Shown here piece by piece: positions 24,551 through 35,500 of a stretch of 45,446 nucleotides of DNA. The translations under genes were made by a program, and so were the position numbers. The stretch comes from an aff. Roholtiella sp. LEGE 12411 (GTDB lineage: Bacteria > Cyanobacteriota > Cyanobacteriia > Cyanobacteriales > Nostocaceae): the NCBI RefSeq assembly GCF_015206995.1, contig NZ_JADEXR010000041.1, forward strand, positions 1-45,446. The letters run 5' to 3'. The notes beneath the pieces are model-generated. The model searched no databases. It was not told the origin of the DNA and saw nothing but the letters and a program-made list of their open reading frames with translations. Position 1 is the first letter of the stretch. Each line of letters opens with the position of its first letter.

Positions 24551-24602
24551 AGTTTGAACCAAGGTCGTATGGTAGAAAAAAGAAAGTTAAAATTAGTAAT
24601 TT

Positions 24603-25508
24603 TTAAATATGTTCTGTGCCAAAGATTAATTTTTTATCTATATATTGAGATTTACTCTGACTTAAAATCAATGCAGTTAATACCAAAACTGTGCCAATCA
24701 AACCGCGTACTCCAAACTTTTCGCCGAGTAGCCAAAAGGAAAAAACGGACGTGAGTACCGGATCGAGGGTACACAATAGTGCCGCTTCAGTTGCTGAAAT
24801 CCATTGCTGGCCTATTGTTTCTAACCAAATAGTACCAGCAGTCCCTACCAGACCGAGGTAGAGGATAATGCCATATTTATTGCTCAGAGTCTCAAATTGC
24901 CCGACCATCTCCGGCGCTGCCCAGACGGCGCTTAACACTGCTACAATCCACAGTTGGATTGCAGTCAGGGATAGAGTTGAGTGGCGTTGTGCCGTTCTCT
25001 GAAGTACCAGCATATAAACCCCGTAAATGCAGGTTTCGCCAAACAACAACAAGTCACCTATGCCTAGAGAGCCATTTTCCCAGGACATAATGCCGATACC
25101 TGTAAGGGCAAATCCGGCGGCGAGTAAAGTTTTAAGCACCAAGGGCTGACCGAATAACGCTGCCAACAGGGGTACAATGATCACATTTAGGCTGAAAATG
25201 AATCCTCCCCGGTTGGCATTGGCAGTTTCTAGCCCGATCGCTTGGAAGGCAAAGCAGGCGAAAAGTAGAAGTCCTAAAACTGTGCCATCACGTAATATGT
25301 GAGCGTTTAAGGAGCGCAAATACGGGGTAAATATCGCTGCTGCAACGCTGAAACGACTGGCGGTAAGTACAGATGGCGAAAAGTTAGTGACTGCATCTTT
25401 GGTCAGTGGAAAGGTCGTCGCCCATATTAGACTAACGATCGCGATCGCAATTATGCCCTGAATGTGGCGGGCATTTTGCGTGGATTGATTGCGGTCATCT
25501 AATTTCAT
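24603..25508 (-). CDS. EamA/DMT-family transporter
   Basis: A 301-residue integral membrane protein with about ten hydrophobic helices in two EamA repeats. Signatures include IVSLIWATTFPLTKDAV at the N-terminus, GLETANANRGGFIFSLNVI, and the second-repeat TEAALLCTLDPVLTSVFSFW. DMT transporters export metabolites or amino acids. It is the only candidate exporter inside the core cluster and lies between the Rieske oxygenase and the prephenate decarboxylase, so product or intermediate export is a reasonable guess. Confidence 0.92.
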   Translation of the reverse strand: MKLDDRNQSTQNARHIQGIIAIAIVSLIWATTFPLTKDAVTNFSPSVLTASRFSVAAAIFTPYLRSLNAHILRDGTVLGLLLFACFAFQAIGLETANANRGGFIFSLNVIIVPLLAALFGQPLVLKTLLAAGFALTGIGIMSWENGSLGIGDLLLFGETCIYGVYMLVLQRTAQRHSTLSLTAIQLWIVAVLSAVWAAPEMVGQFETLSNKYGIILYLGLVGTAGTIWLETIGQQWISATEAALLCTLDPVLTSVFSFWLLGEKFGVRGLIGTVLVLTALILSQSKSQYIDKKLIFGTEHI

Positions 25509-25608
25509 GTTATGAATACCTAAACAGAATTAATTACACACCTTTCCCTGTTCCCTTTGACAGTAGTAAGCTAAAACACATTTAAATTGCACAATCATTC
25601 ATTAGGGC

Positions 25609-25653
25609 TGTCATGCGTCATTAGTCAAAAGTATTTACAAAGGACGCATGACA
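25609..25653. repeat. Perfect 11-bp inverted repeat with 23-nt loop
   Basis: TGTCATGCGTC (25609-25619) pairs with GACGCATGACA (25643-25653) in the 200-bp spacer between the Rieske oxygenase and transporter genes. The loop and flank contain ATTAGTC and TTAATGAC motifs of the intergenic-repeat type. There is no U-tract on the minus strand, so a Rho-independent terminator is unlikely. Confidence 0.6.
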
Positions 25654-25710
25654 AATGATTAATGACGGTCTTAGCTAGTAAATGTGCAACTTGGAAGTCC
25701 CTTAGCTTAG

Positions 25711-27864
25711 TTACAATGGTTTTCTTTGGCGACTGGTTATTGGCAACTTAATGCGGATAGCCTCCTGAAATTTAGCAACATCAAACTCGGCAATACTGAA
25801 TACTCCAATTTTCTCGAACAGTCGCGATGAAACGCTATCTTGACAAATGTAGTTAACGCGAATGTCCTCATGCAACGATTCCAGAAGAAGTTGGGTGTTC
25901 GCTAGACGCGCCTCTTCAACAGCTTTGCTGTTAGTGTCGTGGGGGTTGAGGGTATGTCCGTAACTGCGAACGTGAAACCGACACTCCCTTGGCCCGGCGG
26001 GAACTAACGAAAAAGTTTGGACGTGTTCAGGAAATACGCTCAAAGAAAAAGGCATGGGGATTTCTTCTTGGGCTGACATCGAGCAGAAGGCTGAATAACA
26101 CAGCGTTTCGGGCAAAGAATGGTTTTCAGACGCAAAATCTTGTAATTGCTGCTCACGCTCCCAAGAATGTCGAGCGATCGCTTTGGCGCAATCATAATAT
26201 TGTCGCTCGATTGGGGTTAAGCTGGGTGAAGCCGGATCGCGCATGGGAATAATCATGCCGTTGATGCCTTCACAATCGCTCGACACTCCAAAGCGACGGG
26301 TTAAACCTTTGTGCATCATGGGAAAATGGTAATCTTCTAAGAAGTTTTCCCACAGCAGTTTGTAATCCACCTCTACATTAATGTCATACCTACCGACTCC
26401 ACCAATGGGTTGCATATTTTCCAGTTGGTAGGGTTCTAATAAGCCGGGTAGATGCCAACTTTCAGCTAATCTTGAGCCTTCCCAAGTAAAGCGAATGAAA
26501 ATAAATCCATAAAAAATGTCAATGTCGATGGGTTCTAAACCGTAATTGGGTAAACCAAATTGCGGATAGCTCCCACGTTGTATCACATCCTGAAGTTTGC
26601 CAGCAAATAATTCACCGCTTGCAGTGCGAATGACGTAGGCTCGTTCACCGACAATATCCAGCCAAGTGAAGTTACCCGGTTGGGGAACTTCGTTGATATG
26701 GCAAACAAATTGCCAGGTTGGTTTAATTAAATGCTCAACTTCCAAAGCAAACAATGCTGCATCGCCATAAATCCATATTGGCAATGCTTGTCTTCTTTGA
26801 GATGATTCGGAACACTCTATGCCATCAATATCAATTTTGGAGTACTCAATAAACTGCCTTTGCTCGTCACTACTGTTGTAAACTCGTTGAAGCACTTCAT
26901 CTAGTTCTGGAGTTGACCCATCACTATCGATAGTCAGGATAGCTTGTTTGAGTTCCCCAATCAATGACTCCAACATTAATTGGTGGCGATCGCCTGTTCT
27001 TCCTTGGGTAATATCTGCAATTAGCTGCTTTAGCTGTGCTTCTAAATAACCAATTCTCAACCAGAGGCGGATTGGTTCTGGAAGTGTGGCTGTTTCACCA
27101 TCTGCATAGCCTGGACTCACGGAATTAAGCAGATTGGTAATTTCTACCCCGATGTTTTGATGGTTCTCAGATTGTAATTCTTGCTTGAGATGACTATTTT
27201 CTGAAAGCTTGGCAAATACTCCTTGATTCTCCTCAATCTTGACCTCAAACTCTTGTAAACTGTAATTTCTCAGATCGAAATCAGCACCAAACTCTCCTCT
27301 ATTTGCCCCTGGTGCATTCTTGCAGTGACCATCTATACCATAAGCCCATCCATGATAAGGACAAAGAGCCGGTTTATCTACACCTACACAACCATGGCCT
27401 TCAAAGACCGGTGCTTGGCGATGAGTACAGACATTGAGGAAAACGCGAATTGTTCCGTCTGATTGGCGTACAGCCACCAACGGTTCCTGAAAAATTTGAA
27501 CAGTCACAAAATCTCCAGGCTGGGGAATTTCTGCAACGCGACAAATAAAATACCAGTTTTTCTCTAGTTCCGATATTTCAACAAAGATTGAACGAATGAT
27601 TTTAGCAATAAAGTAATCATAAACAATTTTGATATTGAATTTTGTCTGATTTTGCTTGTTATATTCAGCAACTGCATTTACTAGATATTTATATACTGTT
27701 TCAACAGCATAATCACCCTTTGCTGATAATAAAATGCTAACGAAATTATTCCATGCTACTTCATCATTATTGGCAAAATTATTACCCAGAGCAGCAAAAT
27801 AATATTGCTCTCGTCCAGCTTCCACGAAAAGTTGACACAGGTTCTTTTCTTCTACTAAAATCAT
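25711..27864 (-). CDS. Fused double-domain Rieske non-heme iron oxygenase
   Basis: A 717-residue oxygenase. After about 95 residues of unrecognised helical sequence, a complete Rieske [2Fe-2S] domain follows (C146-x-H148 in NVCTHRQ; C168-x2-H171 in CPYHG). Residues about 180-360 form a low-similarity linker. From about 372 a second Rieske-like fold starts (WQFVCHINEVPQPGNF) but has no Cys/His cluster ligands. The mononuclear iron domain is intact: ENFLEDYHFPMMH gives H513 and H518, with E510/D511 at the bridging position, and HEDIRVN late in the chain supplies the Asp. Electrons therefore probably flow from the N-terminal cluster. AGGAAAA precedes the ATG at good spacing; APS kinase lies 21 bp upstream. 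A role in making the terminal guanidine or pyrroline amine, or in ring oxidation, is possible. Confidence 0.9.
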   Translation of the reverse strand: MILVEEKNLCQLFVEAGREQYYFAALGNNFANNDEVAWNNFVSILLSAKGDYAVETVYKYLVNAVAEYNKQNQTKFNIKIVYDYFIAKIIRSIFVEISELEKNWYFICRVAEIPQPGDFVTVQIFQEPLVAVRQSDGTIRVFLNVCTHRQAPVFEGHGCVGVDKPALCPYHGWAYGIDGHCKNAPGANRGEFGADFDLRNYSLQEFEVKIEENQGVFAKLSENSHLKQELQSENHQNIGVEITNLLNSVSPGYADGETATLPEPIRLWLRIGYLEAQLKQLIADITQGRTGDRHQLMLESLIGELKQAILTIDSDGSTPELDEVLQRVYNSSDEQRQFIEYSKIDIDGIECSESSQRRQALPIWIYGDAALFALEVEHLIKPTWQFVCHINEVPQPGNFTWLDIVGERAYVIRTASGELFAGKLQDVIQRGSYPQFGLPNYGLEPIDIDIFYGFIFIRFTWEGSRLAESWHLPGLLEPYQLENMQPIGGVGRYDINVEVDYKLLWENFLEDYHFPMMHKGLTRRFGVSSDCEGINGMIIPMRDPASPSLTPIERQYYDCAKAIARHSWEREQQLQDFASENHSLPETLCYSAFCSMSAQEEIPMPFSLSVFPEHVQTFSLVPAGPRECRFHVRSYGHTLNPHDTNSKAVEEARLANTQLLLESLHEDIRVNYICQDSVSSRLFEKIGVFSIAEFDVAKFQEAIRIKLPITSRQRKPL

Positions 27865-27885
27865 TTCATGTTTTCCTAGTTTTCA

Positions 27886-28461
27886 TCATATCCGCGAGCA
27901 ACTTTCGACTTCTGGCAACAATATGGAATTTGTATAGCCTAATTCTTTCAACTTACTTAAAATTCTATTTGAGCTTTGGGCAATACTTTCTTGATTAGTT
28001 TTGCATTCAACATCAGGTTCAAGAGGTATTTCATATAAGTCGTCAATTCCAGTGAAATTTTTTATTTCGCCGGCTCTGGCTTTTTTGTACAAACCTTTGA
28101 CATCTCGCTGTTCGCAAACTTCTAATGGTGCATTGACGTACACTTCAATAAAATCTCCAATCCGTTCTTTGACTTCTTCTCGGATTGCTCGATATGGCGA
28201 GATGACCGAAACCAGTACAATGATATTATTTCTAGTTAGCAATTGAGCTACAAAACCAATTCGCCGAATATTCTCGTCTCGATCTTCCTTGCTGAAAGTT
28301 AACCCCTTACTTAAGTTTTGACGAACTACATCGCCGTCAAGTACCTCAATTTGATATCCTTGCGATCGCAACTCTGTGTTCAAAAATTGGCAAATAGTGG
28401 TTTTGCCAGCACCACTCAAACCAGTTAACCATATTGTTACACCGCGCTGTTTTTCCACCAT
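27886..28461 (-). CDS. cysC: Adenylylsulfate (APS) kinase
   Basis: A 191-residue APS kinase that phosphorylates APS to PAPS, the sulfate donor for sulfotransferases. The P-loop is GLSGAGKTT, followed by LDGDVVRQNLSKGLTFSKEDR, NIRRIGFVAQLL, and PLEVCEQRDVKGLYKKAR, all diagnostic. Its presence inside the cluster, next to a sulfotransferase domain in the first NRPS, indicates a dedicated PAPS supply. AGGG lies upstream of the ATG. The C-terminal tail after DVEC is slightly longer than usual. Confidence 0.96.
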   Translation of the reverse strand: MVEKQRGVTIWLTGLSGAGKTTICQFLNTELRSQGYQIEVLDGDVVRQNLSKGLTFSKEDRDENIRRIGFVAQLLTRNNIIVLVSVISPYRAIREEVKERIGDFIEVYVNAPLEVCEQRDVKGLYKKARAGEIKNFTGIDDLYEIPLEPDVECKTNQESIAQSSNRILSKLKELGYTNSILLPEVESCSRI

Positions 28462-28662
28462 CTTAACCCTGACGCTTATACTAAACTGCTAGTCTAAAAA
28501 AGTGTGTTTAAAGCATTGTAGCTTGTGATGACTTGCGAATTGCTATTTTGATTATAACTAGACTTTTTTTATGCATTTAGTTTCGCTTGATCAAGAGATA
28601 GCTAATAACTAATAGTGGAAATAAATGAGCAATTGGTTATTAGCTATTAGCAATACTTAATA

Positions 28663-29487
28663 TTAGTCTTCTAGAATCGGTTCGGGGATTACTGGTACTG
28701 GATGATCGAGACGATAAGCATTCCAAGGTTTGATAAAAGATTCTCGTTTCATTCCTGAAAATTTTCCTATCTGTTTATGAAATAAACTTTCATAAAAATC
28801 TAATTCTTTCTTTAAGTAATAAGGAGCTTTTTCTCCATAAACTTTCACAAACATTCTGTAGGTGTTATAATGTTTAGCTGCTACATCCTCTGAGTAAAAC
28901 ATCAAATCGTCTTCAATGTCATTTAGAACTTCTAAAGGCCACATCAGTCTTACTTCTTCATTTAATTCCTCTTCTGAGTAATTTAGTCCTAACATTTTGA
29001 GCAAAGTACAGTGGAGCACTCGATAATCGGAAGAACGTAACTCCGCCGCCTTTTTAATCATTCCATGAGTAACATGAGAGGTAGCTAATATCTGGGTTTC
29101 TAATTCAAAATATTCTCCCAACTTTTGCATATAAAATTCAACTTTACAATGCTTGAGATTATACTCTTCTAAAACAGCCAAAATCATTTCTTGCTTAGAA
29201 TGCCAAGGAGAAACGTGCAGCTTATCGTAGCCTTCACCTTGAATTTTTTCGACTTCATCATCAGTTTGATAAACCAGAGCTTCAATAAAACCTAAGATGG
29301 GATAAAACCGAAAAAAGTCATTCATTGAGAGGTTATAAATTGGAAAATAATAAAGTACAAATTCTCTCAATACTCTGCTAGACCGACGCATACTTTGATA
29401 AGAGATGCAGGATATTTTGGAAGCAAGCTTATTAACTAAAATCCCTGTATCACGCGCGGTTGTGAGTGTTGCTTTCGAGATTGTCAT
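28663..29487 (-). CDS. Alpha-helical protein with Asp-rich motifs, possible isoprenoid-synthase fold
   Basis: A protein of 274 residues from the ATG at 29487. A longer frame to a TTG at 29568 would add 27 residues, but that stretch is encoded by an intergenic repeat (AAAGGACAAAGGACAA type) and is unlikely to be native. I do not recognise the family with certainty. The chain looks all-helical, with YQTDDEVEKI and, about 113 residues later, VLNDIEDDLMFYSED followed by HYNTYRMFVKVYGEKAP. The spacing and acidic character resemble the DDxxD and NSE/DTE metal motifs of class I isoprenoid synthases; a di-iron helical oxidase is the main alternative. It lies between the first NRPS and APS kinase, so it is a likely pathway enzyme, perhaps for the terminal amine. 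Confidence 0.6.
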   Translation of the reverse strand: MTISKATLTTARDTGILVNKLASKISCISYQSMRRSSRVLREFVLYYFPIYNLSMNDFFRFYPILGFIEALVYQTDDEVEKIQGEGYDKLHVSPWHSKQEMILAVLEEYNLKHCKVEFYMQKLGEYFELETQILATSHVTHGMIKKAAELRSSDYRVLHCTLLKMLGLNYSEEELNEEVRLMWPLEVLNDIEDDLMFYSEDVAAKHYNTYRMFVKVYGEKAPYYLKKELDFYESLFHKQIGKFSGMKRESFIKPWNAYRLDHPVPVIPEPILED

Positions 29488-29525
29488 AAACAAACAATGA
29501 ATATGGTTGGTGTGGAAAAATTCAA

Positions 29526-29591
29526 ACAATTGTCCTTTGTCCTTTGTCATCTGTCCTTTCAAATACAAATGACTAATGACTAATGACTAAT
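29526..29591. repeat. Intergenic repeats: CCTTTGT tract and TGACTAA heptamers
   Basis: The spacer just after the first NRPS holds TTGTCCTTTGTCCTTTGTC (29530-29548 region) followed by three copies of the heptamer TGACTAA (29570-29590). These STRR-like tracts extend an open frame into the neighbouring helical-protein gene artificially and argue for the shorter start of that gene. Confidence 0.75.
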
Positions 29592-29598
29592 GACAACT

Positions 29599-32500
29599 TC
29601 ATTCAATTTCTGCTAGCAGTTCGTCCAACGCTTCTTGGCTGAAACCAACTTCAGGAAAATCTGAAGGAGTATAGCCTCCTGCTTCTGGGGATAAGCAGTG
29701 GTCAATAATAGCTTCTAAGACTTTCACATAGTTGTTAGCCAAATTTTCTACAGTAGCCTGGTGATGGAAAGCTTCGCTATATTTCCACTCCATCTGCAAT
29801 CTACCTTCAATGACTAATCCATTTACATTCAACAAATGGCGGCGCTGTCCTTTGGAACTGTGAATAGAACCGCTAGACTCTTGAGCATATTTCCAACCAA
29901 GGGGTGCTAGGTGCGTTTGGTCGAATTGACCCAAGTAGTTGAAGCTCACTTGAGCTTGAGGGAGTAGCTCAAGTTGCTTGTGTATAGTTGCATCGTGGCT
30001 CAGATACCGCAGGATGCCATAGCCAATACCTCGGTTGGGGATGCGTCGCAGTTGCTCCTTGACCGACTTGAGAGCCTCTCCGGGATGGTGAAGACCTGCA
30101 AGTTTTAAGCAAACGGGGAATATACTGGTAAACCAGCCTACTGTGCGGGATAAGTCTACATCCTCAAACAAGTCCTCCCGTCCGTGGCCTTCTAATTCAA
30201 TCAGTAGGGAGTCATAGCCTGTCCAGCCAACAAAACTTTGTACTAATGCGGTCAATAGCACATCGTTAATTTGGGTGTTGTAGGCGATCGGGACATCCTG
30301 CAATAGGGCGCGAGTCTGTTGTCTACTGAGGGATACAGAAACAATGCGACTTGAGCCGACGGTGTTTTCTGACTCAACAGCAGGAGAATCCAACGGTAAG
30401 GGAGTAACTGCAAAGGAGCTTGAGTGCAGCCAGTAATCTAGCTCTGAGTGTAGTTCGCGATCGCCTGCATAATCCTGCAATCGGATGGCCCAATCCTTAA
30501 AAGAAGTTGTTTTTGCAGGGAGTTGGATATTGTTACCACTATCTAACTGTTTGTATCCCTGAGATAAATCTTCTAGCAAAATCCGCCAGGAAATCCCATC
30601 TACAGCCAAGTGATGGATGACGATGAGCAAACGTCCTGGGGAAGATTTGCCGAAGTTAAATAAAACGACCCGCAGCAGTGGCCCATCTGCTAAGTTTAGC
30701 GATCGCTGTATTTCTTCTGCCTTTAACTCAATTGCTTTTGATTGTTCTGTTTGAGTCAGGTTGGATAAATCAGCAATCACTAACGATACTTCATCGCACA
30801 CATCACTGTTGTACTGTTGCCATTGCGTTGCTTGCTGCACAAACCGCAGCCGTAAAGCATCGTGATGGTACACTAACTTTTGTATTGCTTGCTCTAGTAA
30901 TTCCGGTTGGATATTTGGCGGAACTTCTAATAGGAAAGATTGGTTAAAGTGATGGGGTTCGGGTAAATTTCGCTCAAAGAACCAATGCTGAATCGGTGTT
31001 GATGGAACAATGCCTTTAACCAATCCTTGTTCTGCCCCCAAGGAGGTAGTTGTCGCCGCTACAGCAGCTAACTCAGCAATGTTTTGGTGCTGAAATAGCT
31101 GTTTGGGAGTTAATTTTAATCCAGCTTGATTAGCTCTGGAGACAATTTGGATTCCAATTAGGGAATCCCCACCCAATTCAAAAAAGTTGTCGTGAATACA
31201 AACTTGCTTCAATAATAAAACATCCTGCCAGATTTTCACCAAAACTTTTTCATGATGGGTACGAGGAAGGACAAAGCCAGTCGTGTCATTAAACTCAAAC
31301 TTCGGTGCTGGTAAGGCGCGACGATCTACTTTTCCATTGGGCGTAATCGGCAAGGTGTCTAGAATTGTGAAGGATGCAGGCACCATATATTCAGGCAGTT
31401 TTTCCTTGAGGAACAGGCGCAATTCTTCTTGAGTGTTGTGCTGCTTGCCTTCTGGGACAACATAAGCCGCCAACCGCTTGAAATTGGGCTTGTCTTCCCT
31501 CGCAACGACAACGGCATCCCGGACATGGAGGTGTTGAGTCAGTGCTGTCTCTATTTCCCCCAACTCGATGCGGAAGCCACGGATTTTAACTTGGTTGTCA
31601 ATGCGTCCCAGGTACTCGATTTTGCCATCTGGGAGGTAGCGTCCCAAATCACCAGTTTTGTAAAGACGTGCCTTTTCTTGAGGGCTAAAGGGGTTGGGGA
31701 TGAATTTTGCTTGTGTCAACTCTGGGCGGTTAAGGTAGCCACGGGCGAGACTGGCTCCACTGACGTGCAATTCTCCTGATACACCAATGGGTACAGGCTG
31801 GAGATAGGGGTCTAAGATGTAGACTTGCGTGTTAGCGATCGCCCGACCAATATGAGGTGAAATATTGTGGTGCTGATCAGTAGCTACCACCCCAGAAGTT
31901 GTCACCACAGTATTTTCTGTGGGCCCATAATTATTTACCACCTGGAACGGAACCAAAGCTGATGGATATTTATGCAACTGATCCCCACCAGTTAGAATTG
32001 TTCGCACAGCTAGATTTTCAGTCCATTCTAGGGACAAAAACTCTTCTGTCAGGGGCGTTGGCAGAAAACTGATGGTAATTTGTTTTGATATCAGCCAATC
32101 TCGCAGTTCTATGGGTGAGTTAATTACCTCAGTTGCAACTAAGTATATGCTCGCTCCTGCTGTCAAGTAAGGCCACAATTCCCATGCTGCTGCATCAAAT
32201 GCCATTCCTGCTAACTGAGTGGCTCGATCTAATGAAGTGATTTCAAAGGTTTGTTGATGCCAAAACACCAAATTTAGCAGTGCTTGATGGGCAACCACTA
32301 CTCCCTTCGGCTGTCCGGTGGAACCAGAGGTATAAATTACGTAAGCGGAGTTAGTTGTTTGTACATTGCTGAGGCAATTGTCTCGACTCGACTGAGAAAT
32401 AATCTGCCAATCTTGATCTAGACAGATAACTACTGCTCCATGCTCCGATAGCTGGGTAAGTAATCGCTGTTGTGTCAACAAAACCTTAACTTGCGAATCA

Positions 32501-35500
32501 TTCAACACGAAGGCGATCCGCTCTGGGGGATATGTTGGATCGATAGGAACGTAAGCACCGCCTGCTTTGAGAATTGCTAGCAGCCCAATTACCATTTCAA
32601 GCGATCGCTCGACGCAAATCCCCACCAATACTTCTTCTTTGACTCCCAAGCTTTGCAGATAGTGCGCTAGTTGATTGGCGCGATCGTTCAACTCCCGGTA
32701 TGTCAGAGACTCGTCCTCATACACCAGTGCGATCGCATGAGGTGTTTGTTCTACCTGTTCCTCAAAGACTTGATGGATACATTTAGTATCGGGATACGGT
32801 GTGTCAGTATCATTCCATTCCACTAGTAATTGATGACGTTCACCCTCAGTTAGTAATGGCAATGTACCTACCGATTCTTCAGGATTTGCCACAATTCCCG
32901 CTAATAATGTCTGGAAATGACCAGTCATGCGAGCGATTCTGTCTTCATCGAATAGGTCGGTGTTGTATTGCCAAAACCCTTGTAGGGAGTTTCCTTCGTC
33001 TGTATTTGTTTCCCACATTTGTAATGTGAGGTCAAATTTGGCGTTGACATTATCTAGATGTAGAGGTGCGATAGCTAATTCAGGCGTTTCTAATTCCTCT
33101 AATGGGGCATTCTGCAATGCAAACATCACCTGAAATAGAGGACTGTGGCTGAGACTGCGCTCTATTTGCAAAGCTTCAAGAATCTGCTCAAAGGGAACAT
33201 CTTGGTTGGCGTAGGCATCCATGCAAGCAGACCGGACTTGCATTAGGAGCTTGGAGAAACTGGGATTACCTTCTAGTCGAGTTCGCATCACTAAGGTATT
33301 GACAAAAAAGCCAATTAACCCTTCTATATCTTGATGATTGCGGCTAGCGATCGGTGTTCCCAGTAGAATATCTGACTGACCACTGTAACGGAACAGTAAA
33401 GTAGCATAAGTTGCCATCAAGGTCATAAATAAGGTAGTTCCTGACTTCTGGCTGAGTTCTTTCAGCGATGTCGTCAGTTTTGCATCTAGCTGGAACGAAA
33501 AACACCAACCCCGGAAAGTTTGCACCGAAGGACGGGGCCTATCCGTAGGTAGTTCCAACAGAGGTGGTGCGCCTGCTAATTGTTGCGTCCAGTAATTGAT
33601 TGGGGTTTGTAGTACTTTTCCTTGCAACCATTGGCGTTGCCAAATGGTAAAATCTGCGTATTGAATCGGTAATTCTGGAAGGGGAAAAGGCTCGCCAACC
33701 AAAAAGCCTCGATACAAACTCGACAATTCTTTAATGAATACTCCCATTGACCAGCCATCACCGATGATATGGTGCATGGTCAATAACAAAGCATAAGACT
33801 CCGACTTGAGTTGCACACTTTGCTGAGTCAACCAAATTTGAGAATCTTTCTCTCTTTCTCTGTGTTCTCCGTACCTCTGCGGTTCGTTATTTAACCTTAC
33901 TAAAGTCACTCGCAGCAACAATCCTCTACTGAGATCAAAGGGTTGCAATTGATCCTGAGTCGCTAAAAGTTGCAATTGTTCTGACTGTTCTTGTCCTGAC
34001 AATCGTTGCAAGTCTACAACCGAGAGTTTCATAGTTGCGTGGGGAGCAATTACCTGTACAGGCGTTCCCTCAACTGCACTAAAAGTAGTTCGTAGAACTT
34101 CGTGACGGCGGATAATCTCGTTGAGACTGCGTTCTAAAACTTCTATATCCAAACGCCCGTTCAGACGAACAGCCTTAAACATATTGTAAAAAGGGCTATC
34201 CGGCTCCAATTGTGCCAAAACCCATAGGCGTTGCTGGGCGAAAGAAAGCGGGAAAGTCTGAGATTCTGTTTGATTTCCCCGACGAACTGGAGTAATAGCA
34301 CCGTTATTTCTTTGATATTTCAAAGACTCTGCTAACCGCCAAGTTACATCGCCTAAAAAGTCGCTGCTGTAGTACTGCTTCCAACTATCTGCGGTGCTAG
34401 GATTAATGCTCTGATGTTCGTGAAATTTCACATCCCCTACCATTCTAGATTGGGCATAGATCCCATCGGTCATGCGCTGCTTTTTCTCTTTGTAGGGTTG
34501 CAGCATATCAGGATGAAATTCCACCCCTAAAAATTGGCATAAGCCTTCAACACTAGTCTGTGGTTGGCTAACGATGTCTTCAAATTGGATTTGATACTGG
34601 CGTTCTTGAGGAACTTGTTGTAAAAATTCGAGAATATTTTGATGGCTAATTAGCCAAACGAGTTCAGCGAGTTCTCGCCGATTGAAGGGATGTTGATAGG
34701 GAAATGTTTGCTCTACTCTGGCTTCTTCATAAGAGCGCATCGTAGCTAGTGGATGACGCACAAGATGGATGTAGAGTGGGTTTTGGAAGTTGATTTCTGC
34801 CCGTTTGAGGGTTTCTACATCTATGGAGTAGGAGGGGGTTTTATCTACCAAGATTTTATCGCCCAGCCATTGCTGTATAAGTTGGTAAAACTGCTTGGTA
34901 GTGAGATTTTTCGCTTCTAATTCTTCCATAAGTGCGATCGCTTCTTCTGGAGAACACCCCCGAATTTGCATAATGGTGCGAATCGTCCCTTCCATCCAAA
35001 AGCTGTAACGTCCAGAAAATGCTGCTTTTCGTTCCCCAAGAGTATTAAACGTCAGCAGTTCTAATTCTGGAGGCGCGAACAACTGCGGATTTCCTCCTAA
35101 AATGACGCGGAGTAAGGTAGAACCGCTACGATGAGGTGAGAGGATAAAGATAGCTGGCGGGTTTTTGATTGCGTCATCATCGATTGGGGAAGCAATGGAG
35201 GGAATCAGCCCTCGCATTTGCAAAACTTTAGCTTCATCGATGCGCTCTTGTGGTAGTTCACTAATTGAACTTATTTCTTTACCAAGTAGTTTTGCTGCTG
35301 CTTGGGGGTAGTTTTCTTCTATGTACGCTGCTAGCCCATTAACTGTCTTAGTATCAAATAAAACAACAAAGTGAACAATTTCGTTTAATTGCGCTTGCAG
35401 TTTATTAATCAGAATCGCCCCTCGAATCGAATCCCCACCTAGTTCAAAGAAGTTATCATCAATACCCACTCTGTCAACTTTCAGTATTTCTGCAAACAGA

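Noticed and set aside
29488-29568. N-terminal extension (MYLKGQMTKDKGQ...) of the helical protein
   Set aside because: It would need a TTG start and is encoded by an AAAGGACAA-type intergenic repeat without a ribosome-binding site; the ATG at 29487 fits better.
30678-30947. Plus-strand open frames inside the NRPS genes
   Set aside because: They are antisense shadows of strongly conserved domains, with no ribosome-binding sites or recognisable families.
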